NCBI GenBank assembly: GCA_937890135.1
Contig: CALBYC010000082.1
Location: 1 to 17,056 of the forward strand
Source of the DNA: an uncultured Parabacteroides sp.
GTDB taxonomy: Bacteria > Bacteroidota > Bacteroidia > Bacteroidales > Tannerellaceae
Direction of reading: 5' to 3'
DNA length: 17,056 nt
Translations under genes and position numbers: made by a program
Part shown: one piece after another, positions 1-5,684 of the stretch
Position numbering within the stretch: the stretch's first letter is position 1
How the letters are laid out: every line of letters starts with the position of its first letter
Notes under the pieces: model-generated
The model's database searches: none
What the model was told of the DNA's origin: nothing
The model's input: the letters and a program-made list of their open reading frames with translations, nothing else

Positions 1-113
1 GGATCCTTATAGTCGATATACTTAATACCGCTCTTCTTGAAACGGCAATATTTCTTTTTCTTAGTGTCCACTGATGGTGGAGTCAAGTATCTGATTTCTG
101 ATTCTTGTGCCAT
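1..113 (-). CDS. rpsR: 30S ribosomal protein S18 (incomplete, C-terminus beyond window)
   Basis: The first 37 codons of ribosomal protein S18 are present; the gene runs off the left edge. The translation starts MAQESEIRYLTPPSV and continues into the basic KKKKYCRFKKSGIKYIDYKD stretch that is typical of S18. S18 binds next to S6 on the platform of the 30S subunit, and the two assemble as a heterodimer on 16S rRNA. The ATG lies only 3 bases after the rpsF stop codon, so the two are almost certainly translated from one message. The overlapping GGAGG inside the last rpsF codons (GAG GAG GCT) can serve as its ribosome binding site. In this phylum rplI usually follows, but it would lie outside the window. 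Confidence 0.95.
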   Translation of the reverse strand, partial: MAQESEIRYLTPPSVDTKKKKYCRFKKSGIKYIDYKD

Positions 114-116
114 TGT

Positions 117-461
117 TTAAGCCTCCTCTGTTTTAGTGTACTTCTTTCTTCTCTTCTCTGCATACTCTGCTGCATACTTGTCAAGCTTGACAGTCATGAA
201 GCGGATTACCTTCTCGTCACGACGATAGCTCGTCTCAAGAGTCTTAACTACTGTAGGCTCTGCCTTGAACTCAATCAGGCAATAGAAACCTGTAGACTTC
301 TTCTCGATAGCATAAGCCATCTTCTTCAGTCCCCAAGCCTCTTCGTTCAGGATCTCTGCACCCTGATCGGTGAGAACCTTCTTGAACTTTGCGACCGCTT
401 CCTTCATCTGTTCATCAGACAAAACGGGAGTCAAAATGAAAACGGTTTCGTAATTATTCAT
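117..461 (-). CDS. rpsF: 30S ribosomal protein S6
   Basis: This is a 114-residue protein, the normal bacterial S6 length. It starts MNNYETVFILTPVLSDEQ, the family's first beta strand (YE-vFIl-P), and contains the conserved block EEAWGLKKMAYAIEKKSTGFY and the later YRRDEKVIRFMTVKLDK. S6 is a ferredoxin-fold protein that pairs with S18 on the 30S platform. It is the first gene of the rpsF-rpsR operon and is preceded by two probable promoters. No good Shine-Dalgarno sequence is visible before the ATG, which is common in Bacteroidetes. The basic C-terminal tail (KRRKKYTKTEEA) is short and ends 3 bases before rpsR. Confidence 0.97.
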   Translation of the reverse strand: MNNYETVFILTPVLSDEQMKEAVAKFKKVLTDQGAEILNEEAWGLKKMAYAIEKKSTGFYCLIEFKAEPTVVKTLETSYRRDEKVIRFMTVKLDKYAAEYAEKRRKKYTKTEEA

Positions 462-505
462 ACAAATACTGTTTTATGAGTTATTGTTATTAATTTTTTG
501 CGGTG

Positions 506-536
506 CAAATGTACGTTTTTTTCCCTTATCCGCAAA
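506..536 (-). promoter_or_regulatory. Probable promoter of rpsF-rpsR (proximal)
   Basis: On the minus strand TTTG (533-536) is followed after 19 bases by TACATTTG (506-513). This matches the Bacteroidetes primary sigma-factor consensus (TTTG at -33, TAnnTTTG at -7) at both elements and in spacing. Transcription would begin near 499, giving a leader of roughly 40 bases before the rpsF ATG. Confidence 0.75.
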
Positions 537-602
537 ACATATCCTACTTTATTTTTCTCTTTTCTGTTTTTATATGGGTGGTATACGGGTGGATTTTCGC
601 CA

Positions 603-632
603 CAAAGATAAACATTTTCGGCATTTTGCAAA
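603..632 (-). promoter_or_regulatory. Probable promoter of rpsF-rpsR (distal)
   Basis: A second minus-strand match: TTTG (629-632), 18 bases, then TATCTTTG (603-610). Both elements fit the Bacteroidetes consensus exactly. It would start transcription near 596 and give the ribosomal operon a longer leader than the proximal site. Confidence 0.55.
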
Positions 633-673
633 GGGGACTGATTATACCATCAAAAATCTTTTCGGCACCTGGC

Positions 674-704
674 TATGATAATACAAACAAATGATGTACT
701 TTTG
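674..704 (+). promoter_or_regulatory. Probable promoter of the HXXEE gene
   Basis: TATG (674-677, three of four bases of TTTG) is followed after 19 bases by a perfect TAnnTTTG match, TACTTTTG (697-704). Transcription would start near 711, about 27 bases before the ATG at 738. It points away from the rpsF promoters in the same intergenic region. Confidence 0.6.
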
Positions 705-737
705 GCAAGACAACGGATGAATTGACATACTATAAAT

Positions 738-1274
738 ATGAATATGAGCGCATTGACTTTTTTATACGTGGTTTTGCCTTTCCCCGTCTTGTTTTTTTTG
801 CATGGCTTGGAAGAAATCGTCATGGCTAAACGTTGGCTGGAACGGCACAGGGAGAAATTGCTAACCCGGTTCCCTCGGTTTGGCGTCGTTATCCGCCACC
901 TGTTGAAGCTGGACACTTTGGCCTTTGCCATTGCTGCGGCTGAAGAATTTGTTGTATTATTGATTGCCACGGCCACCATTATTGCGGACATTCCATACTC
1001 CATATTGGTATGGAGTGGCTTGGTCATGGCTTTTGCACTTCATTTGATCATACATGTGGTGCAGGTCTTCCTGATTCGCAGCTATGTGCCTGGCATCGTC
1101 ACCTCCATGTTGTCTTTGCCCTATATCTTATATGCCGGCAACATGATTGTGCACACCTATCATGCCATCCCGCTGATTGTCGCCACGTTAGGCGGAATCG
1201 CATTCATGACCGGCAACCTATTATTGGCCCATCATCTGGGAATCAAATTAAGCGATATATTGCACAAAAGATGA
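738..1274 (+). CDS. HXXEE domain-containing membrane protein
   Basis: A 178-residue, very hydrophobic protein with the motif HGLEE at residues 22-26 near the end of the first membrane segment, which defines the HXXEE family (function unknown). A second acidic pair follows at residues 69-70 (AAEEF) and two histidines at 102 and 106 (HLIIH), both within predicted membrane helices. Four or five membrane segments are visible (about 4-22, 58-83, 88-112, 117-137, 143-165), with a basic loop at 31-54. The conserved His and Glu residues could bind a metal, but this is inference and no substrate is known. It stands alone with its own promoter, divergent from rpsF. The start at 738 is the first ATG after the promoter; an in-frame ATG two codons on is also possible. 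Confidence 0.85.
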   Translation: MNMSALTFLYVVLPFPVLFFLHGLEEIVMAKRWLERHREKLLTRFPRFGVVIRHLLKLDTLAFAIAAAEEFVVLLIATATIIADIPYSILVWSGLVMAFALHLIIHVVQVFLIRSYVPGIVTSMLSLPYILYAGNMIVHTYHAIPLIVATLGGIAFMTGNLLLAHHLGIKLSDILHKR

Positions 1275-1336
1275 GAAGAAAAAACCGGGATCGTTTTGTG
1301 GAACGGTCGCAAGCACAATTAGGAACGGATGCGAGC

Positions 1337-1363
1337 ATTTTCCCCCATCACCGTGGGGAAAAT
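1337..1363. terminator. Hairpin in convergent intergenic region
   Basis: ATTTTCCCC (1337-1345) and GGGGAAAAT (1355-1363) form a perfect 9-bp stem around a 9-base loop. It lies between the 3' ends of the HXXEE gene and the lipoprotein gene. There is no T-run after it on either strand, so it may be a transcript-end stabilising structure rather than a terminator on its own. Confidence 0.4.
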
Positions 1364-1396
1364 ATCGGGCATATATGGTCATTATTCCATAACGAC

Positions 1397-1430
1397 AAGA
1401 GACGCATTGTTTTTCTTCATGCGTCTCTTT
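1397..1430. terminator. Probable bidirectional terminator
   Basis: AAGAGACGCAT (1397-1407) and ATGCGTCTCTT (1419-1429) form a perfect 11-bp stem with an 11-base T-rich loop. On the plus strand it is followed by TCTTCG, a weak T-run. It sits about 20 bases past the minus-strand lipoprotein stop and about 120 bases past the HXXEE stop, so it can serve both converging genes. Confidence 0.6.
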
Positions 1431-1450
1431 CTTCGATATAAGTCACTAAT

Positions 1451-2530
1451 TTATTTCTTTTGCAACTGCAATCCCAATTCCAACCGGGTAGTCGATTCCA
1501 GGATGGCCGACAAATCCTCCAAAACGGGTTTCACGTAGGGAGAGATGTCGGCAGGCAAAACCGCAACGATTTTTTCCTGGACAAAATCTATTGTCAGCAA
1601 TTGCAACAATTCCTTCGCGTCTTCTGTCGCCAGCCACAGCTTGGCCGTTCCATCCGTGCTTTGTTCATATTGCAGAGGAATGCCTCCAGCCATGTATTCC
1701 ACCATATTTGTCAAAATCTTCACCAGTGCAGAAATATCTGCCGCTTTCGTAGTCTGCGCAGCAGCCATTATCTGGGTGAAATTCAACTGGACGTACAACT
1801 TCTCATCCTTGATGTAGTAGTGGGCTAAATTCATGGGCGAGGTCAGCCATTCGGCACCCCCTTTCCTCTTGTAGGTAATTGTCACGTTCCCATCATCCAA
1901 AAACGAGATGCCTTGGAATGAAGCAGCCAACAACTGTGAAACGACCTGACTGGCAATGGGAGCGACTGAACTAATCGGTATCTGCATTCCGTTTACAGGA
2001 ATCGTTGCTTTGGTATCCCAATTCAAGAAGAAAGCACCTTTGCCCGATGTTTCCCACGTGCCATTCCACGCTCCTTCCGGCATTTTAGCCTGAATGCTCA
2101 AAGTCATCTTGTCCGCGGAAACTTCCCCTTTGTAAGTTAACTCCCTGCCATTATTTTTGTCATTACCTTCAAACGTGTAAGAATTCCCATCGGCACTGAG
2201 CGATAATTTCACATCTTTCAGTTCGGTTTCGACTTCTCCGGGAATGACTCCTGGTACCATCATTGCGACGGATGGAATGCCCGAAGAGGGCAAAAGCGTC
2301 GACAAATCTAACAATCCGTCCAATCGTATTGTCGCTTTTTTGCCGTCCGATGTATAAAATGTAGCCTGTTTGCCCAACATCGGTGCTCCGGAATAGGTCA
2401 ATGCCAATTTGTCTCCGCTGAACGAGCCATTGGCTCCTTTCCCCAAGCCGTCCAAGTCGCTACTGTCGCATGAGGCTAACAACCCTAACAACAAAAAGAA
2501 TCCCATCAAAAAAGAAATGCTATTTTTCAT
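1451..2530 (-). CDS. Uncharacterised lipoprotein (DUF4925-like)
   Basis: A 359-residue protein with a lipoprotein signal peptide: MKNSISF, a hydrophobic core, and the lipobox LASC with the lipidated Cys at residue 21. The residues after it (DSSDLD) are acidic, as in Bacteroidetes lipoproteins exported to the cell surface, so a surface location is plausible. The rest is beta-rich with repeated strand-turn units (for example GKKATIRLDG, ELTYKGEVSADKMTLSI, GAWNGTWETSGKGAF) and an all-helical-looking tail after residue 250. It recalls the Bacteroidales DUF4925 lipoproteins, but that family name is from memory and uncertain; no function is known. The ATG at 2530 is chosen over an in-frame ATG ten codons upstream because AGGGAG stands 4 bases before it and because the upstream start would put charged residues inside the terminator hairpin and ahead of the signal peptide. 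It follows a T9SS-type gene and may be partly co-transcribed with it. Confidence 0.85.
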   Translation of the reverse strand: MKNSISFLMGFFLLLGLLASCDSSDLDGLGKGANGSFSGDKLALTYSGAPMLGKQATFYTSDGKKATIRLDGLLDLSTLLPSSGIPSVAMMVPGVIPGEVETELKDVKLSLSADGNSYTFEGNDKNNGRELTYKGEVSADKMTLSIQAKMPEGAWNGTWETSGKGAFFLNWDTKATIPVNGMQIPISSVAPIASQVVSQLLAASFQGISFLDDGNVTITYKRKGGAEWLTSPMNLAHYYIKDEKLYVQLNFTQIMAAAQTTKAADISALVKILTNMVEYMAGGIPLQYEQSTDGTAKLWLATEDAKELLQLLTIDFVQEKIVAVLPADISPYVKPVLEDLSAILESTTRLELGLQLQKK

Positions 2531-2534
2531 ATTT

Positions 2535-2540
2535 CTCCCT
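2535..2540 (-). promoter_or_regulatory. Ribosome binding site of the lipoprotein gene
   Basis: AGGGAG on the minus strand, 4 bases before the ATG at 2530. It fixes the start of the lipoprotein and excludes the upstream in-frame ATG at 2560, which lies inside the terminator hairpin. Confidence 0.7.
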
Positions 2541-2548
2541 TTTAAAAG

Positions 2549-2582
2549 AAAAAAGCCCACCCTTCCTTCCGGAAGAATGGGC
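2549..2582 (-). terminator. Strong intrinsic terminator between two surface-protein genes
   Basis: On the minus strand a 12-bp stem (2582-2571 with 2566-2555, two G-T wobble pairs) closes a GGAA loop of the stable GNRA type and is followed directly by six Ts (2554-2549). It begins 13 bases after the stop codon of the upstream gene. Only 18 bases separate the T-run from the lipoprotein ATG, leaving room for its ribosome binding site but not for a separate promoter. Confidence 0.88.
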
Positions 2583-2595
2583 CTTTACTTAATTA

Positions 2596-3399
2596 TTAAT
2601 GAATAAATTTAACCGCCTGTTGCATGCCGTTGGCATTTACGACAAAGATGTATTTGCCTTTTGCCAATGAAGAAATCGGGATTACGACATCACCTGCAAT
2701 CGTCCCTGAAGAGACCGTCGCACCCGTCATGCTTATAACCTGGTAAGCGGCTTTTTCAATGTTCCGCACACGGATGCCCTCGCGAGATGGGATAATCGAC
2801 CATGACGGGGTCGCAATCTGCTCGTTGCTCGTTACTGCGCTGAGAACATTGGAAGAAACATAGGCAATCACCGAAGCCTTGTTCTTCTCGTCGTCCAAAA
2901 TATACTCGACTTTTATTTTATCCCTCTTTTCCCCTGTGAAAGAAAGTTTAACAAAAGAAATGTCATTCTTTTTTTCGTCATCATCATCTGCATATTCAGT
3001 CATTTTAATGACGACATCTGTCAAGCCATGTTTGCCAATGACAAGGTCCATGGATGCATCAAACACTTGCTGAACCGCAGCCGACGCATTCTCTTTATTG
3101 TAATGCCAAATGGAAAGTTGACCTGCTTGAAGATTATCCGCCAGCATTTGGTTCGCCACACGAGTAACCAAGCTTTGCGCTATGTTCCGCGAAGGCATGG
3201 ACTGCATCAGACTGAACAAACCCGAAGTGGCCTGAATGGCAGTGGAACGCTGGTAAGTAGAGTCTTTCTTCTGGGAATCTTTATATTCATACTTATGCAC
3301 GTCCAACCGTTTGACATTCTCGTTCAACATCCACCGCATCCATCCACAATTTTTCCCATTCATCAGCTTGACCTTTTTCATAACTTGTGACATCAACAT
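2596..3399 (-). pseudogene. C-terminal part of frameshifted T9SS-type surface protein
   Basis: This open frame has no signal peptide and no convincing start of its own. It continues the upstream frame (3293-4246) after a +1 shift, so together they appear to be one gene of about 549 codons (2596-4246). The real part begins around NVKRLDVHKYEY. The last 69 residues look like a type A T9SS sorting domain: a predicted strand pair ending in YQVISMTG, then a turn, ISSLAKGKYIFVVNANG and the final KFIH, which resembles the common pattern of an I-s-L-p-G-Y-i-v motif followed by a Lys-rich end. Such domains guide proteins through the outer membrane and are removed by PorU, after which the protein is anchored to A-LPS. 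An acidic patch, EYADDDDEKKND, lies in the middle. Function of the mature part is unknown. The frame may be a decayed gene, a strain-specific on/off variant or a sequencing error. Confidence 0.75.
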
Positions 3400-4246
3400 A
3401 ACTCAAAGGGAAACCGCCAGTTAAATTCAAACCTATGACAGCATCTCCCATTGGTAACTTTTGTTTCCCAGTTACCGCATATAACGAACAGGGGACATTA
3501 GAAGTATAGAACAAACTACCCACGTTCACTGACAACAAAAAGCCGTCAGGAACGGATACTTTACTCTTTGTTATATCACCTATTGTTCCAACCAGATTTT
3601 TCAAACCTGCTTCGATGTTCAAGTTGGCATCGATGCTACCCGTTTCACTCTGTTGGGCAACCAGAGAAATCAAATCCAACTTTTTATCTTTAAAGATTCC
3701 CAGCAAGAGATCATTGTCGACAGTCATGTCCACATCCATGGTAAAAGGCAGGATTTTCCCTTCTTCCAATGTCGATGAGAAGTTGAATGTAACCAGCGAC
3801 ATCTTGGGCGAAGCCACGATTATCTTATCCGGCAAGTTCAACTCCATATTATAATTCCCTACCGGTATTTCCTTTTTGTCATATCCGGCAAAGGTGACCT
3901 TGACATACTCTCCCAACATAGCTGGAACGAATGAAGGCACAGAAGACGGGAGATAGACAATGATGCTGTCCGGCTGGACTTGGATATTTTTCGCACCAGC
4001 CGAGCGCAAGGTACTTCCCGAATCAAAGACAGGGAAACCGCTGATGGACGCATCTGAAAACTGCGGATGTGCCCATCCTAAAATGTCAATGCCAGCCTGT
4101 TCCTTAATTTGTTCAAAGACGGCAGGCAATACCTCTTTTTTTATCACATCTTGATCGGCTTTGCTAAACGATTGTTGGGCATAAACAGATTCGCCGGATG
4201 CAATCAAAAAGGCACTTGCTAAAACTGAAGTAAAAAATTTTTTCAT
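3293..4246 (-). CDS. N-terminal part of frameshifted T9SS-type surface protein
   Basis: A 317-residue frame starting with a clear Sec signal peptide (MKKFF, hydrophobic core, likely cleavage after VYA at residue 23). The mature part is not a family I recognise: a helical stretch (FSKADQDVIKKEVLPAVFEQIKEQ) followed by a long beta-rich region with alternating hydrophobic strands (IIVYLPSSVPSF, YVKVTFAGYDKKEIPVGNYNMELNLP, KILPFTMDVDMTVDNDLL). The sequence stays protein-like to about DEWEKLWMDAVDVE and then becomes ERECQTVGRA and stops, while the +1 frame carries on sensibly. The two frames overlap from 3293 to 3399. Without the shift the product would have a signal peptide at one end and a T9SS sorting domain at the other; as it stands this half would be secreted to the periplasm with no sorting domain. 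It is the first gene of the 4246-to-1451 unit; no convincing promoter was found in the AT-rich region before it. Confidence 0.8.
   Translation of the reverse strand: MKKFFTSVLASAFLIASGESVYAQQSFSKADQDVIKKEVLPAVFEQIKEQAGIDILGWAHPQFSDASISGFPVFDSGSTLRSAGAKNIQVQPDSIIVYLPSSVPSFVPAMLGEYVKVTFAGYDKKEIPVGNYNMELNLPDKIIVASPKMSLVTFNFSSTLEEGKILPFTMDVDMTVDNDLLLGIFKDKKLDLISLVAQQSETGSIDANLNIEAGLKNLVGTIGDITKSKVSVPDGFLLSVNVGSLFYTSNVPCSLYAVTGKQKLPMGDAVIGLNLTGGFPLSYVDVTSYEKGQADEWEKLWMDAVDVERECQTVGRA
3337..3346. repeat. Tandem 4-base repeat at the frameshift
   Basis: CATCCATCCA is two and a half copies of a 4-base unit and lies where the two frames of the surface-protein gene overlap. Gain of one unit changes the frame by +1, exactly the shift seen. 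With one unit removed the minus-strand reading becomes EKLWMRWMLNENVKRLD and continues to the sorting domain. Confidence 0.5.
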
Positions 4247-4372
4247 ACAAACTACTATTTAAAAGTTATCCCGTAAAAGTAATACAATTATCGTCTCTAT
4301 ATCCGATTCTTTATATATTTAACTATATATATGTTCATTTAGCCTTTTTGCGCCCAAAATAATGTTCTATTT

Positions 4373-5656
4373 TTAAGATTTATGTGTCATTATTTCCAAT
4401 ACCAATTTATCAGTGGCTTCCATTCCTTTGGACCCTATTGATGTCAAGTTCCGGATAGAGCGGTCTACATCATCGTCTATGATTCCTTCCACCTGCGTCA
4501 CCACTTTCCCTTCCATGGCCATCATGGCCGACAACATGGCAGTAGAGACACCGCTTGCCACCTTCATGGCGCAGCTGGGTTTTGCCCCGTCGCATATCAT
4601 TCCCGTAATGTTCCCTATCATATTCTTGATAGCGAACGTTATTTGTTGTTTGGTACCCCCCATCAACCAAGTGATGCCACAGCTGGCTCCTGTCGCTGCC
4701 ACCACGCAACCACACAAAGCCGATAAACGTCCTAAACTTTGTTTGATATAGATTACCATCAGATGGCTCAGCATCAAGGCCCGGATTAGTTGCTCTTCCG
4801 ATGCATTCATGTCTTCAGCAAACGAAACGACCGGCAACGTGGCAGCGATTCCCTGGTTTCCACTACCTGAATTGCTCATCACAGGAATCATGGCTCCATC
4901 CATGCGGGCATCGCATGCGGATGCCGTCAGGCGCAGCATGTGAGTCAAGGAAGAATCCCCTAAATATTTCCGACCGTAAGACCCGGATATGGTCTTCCCC
5001 ACAGTATGCCCATATTGCCCTTTTATCGATTCCTCTGCCGCTTTTTTATTTAACTGCGCCGTTTCCAAAATAAAACGGATTTCATCAAGCGGCATATTCA
5101 TGGCAAAGTCATAAACCAAATCAAACGAAAGTTGTAAGCTCTCCCCTTCTTCCCCCTCCTTGCATATTTGCCGCCGTTCATCCTTTAGGACTTCATTGTT
5201 ATGTGCCAAATAAACGAAATGGGTATGCTCATGCGCTATAATAGCAGTCGCGCTTTCTTCTCCATTCCGGCAAACCACTTCTATGTAGAGCTTGCCCACT
5301 TGCTCTTTCAATCCGACATGGATTCGTTGCCCTTCTACCATCCGTCTGCCTTTTTCCAATGCGGAGGGGGTCAAATCACGTAACACTTCCAATCCATAGT
5401 CCGATTTGCCGATCAAAGCCCCTAAAGCTATCGCGATCGGCAAACCCACCATTCCCGTTCCGGGGATGCCAACGCCCATCGCATTTTTCAGAATGTTCGC
5501 ACTCAGCAAAACATCCACTTGCTCTACTTCCTTGTTTAAGATTTCAGCCGCTTTGGCGGAAGCCAAAGCCACGGCTATCGGTTCGGTACAGCCGATGGCA
5601 GGAATTACCTCTCTATGAATCAAGTCCAATATCTGGACTTTTGTTTTTTCATCCAT
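4373..5656 (-). CDS. cyuA: L-cysteine desulfidase / UPF0597 (YhaM) family iron-sulfur enzyme
   Basis: A 427-residue member of the YhaM/CyuA (UPF0597) family, related to the alpha part of iron-sulfur L-serine dehydratases. Characterised members split L-cysteine into pyruvate, ammonia and sulfide. The family start motif AIGCTEP is present with Cys23, the counterpart of the catalytic Cys25 of the Methanocaldococcus jannaschii enzyme. Candidate [4Fe-4S] ligands are Cys315 or Cys317 (LCGC), Cys355 (MICDG) and Cys362 (KPSC); the last two have the 7-residue spacing known for the cluster ligands. GSGNQGI and GATGASCG-like glycine-rich loops also match. It is cytoplasmic and the last gene of the dnaN operon, 28 bases after recN. 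Substrate (cysteine or serine) cannot be decided from the sequence. No strong terminator is visible after it, only an AT-rich stretch with AT-only dyads at 4311-4332. Confidence 0.88.
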   Translation of the reverse strand: MDEKTKVQILDLIHREVIPAIGCTEPIAVALASAKAAEILNKEVEQVDVLLSANILKNAMGVGIPGTGMVGLPIAIALGALIGKSDYGLEVLRDLTPSALEKGRRMVEGQRIHVGLKEQVGKLYIEVVCRNGEESATAIIAHEHTHFVYLAHNNEVLKDERRQICKEGEEGESLQLSFDLVYDFAMNMPLDEIRFILETAQLNKKAAEESIKGQYGHTVGKTISGSYGRKYLGDSSLTHMLRLTASACDARMDGAMIPVMSNSGSGNQGIAATLPVVSFAEDMNASEEQLIRALMLSHLMVIYIKQSLGRLSALCGCVVAATGASCGITWLMGGTKQQITFAIKNMIGNITGMICDGAKPSCAMKVASGVSTAMLSAMMAMEGKVVTQVEGIIDDDVDRSIRNLTSIGSKGMEATDKLVLEIMTHKS

Positions 5657-5684
5657 ACTTATTATGAATTACAATACATGATTC

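Noticed and set aside
1..6. The window starts with GGATCC, a BamHI site.
   Set aside because: It may mark a cloning or fragment end, but a 6-base match at one edge says nothing about function and can be chance.
105..479. A plus-strand open frame of 124 codons opposite rpsF.
   Set aside because: It is antisense to a certain ribosomal protein gene, and its Leu/Cys/Ser-rich translation is typical of a shadow frame.
997..1016. Perfect 8-bp inverted repeat ACTCCATA / TATGGAGT with a 4-base loop.
   Set aside because: It lies inside the HXXEE coding region, has no T-run, and is short enough to arise by chance.
4311..4332. AT-only dyads (TATATATTTAACTATATATAT) after cyuA.
   Set aside because: Low-complexity AT sequence makes such dyads by chance; with no GC stem it is a poor terminator, and no phage or plasmid attachment feature accompanies it.
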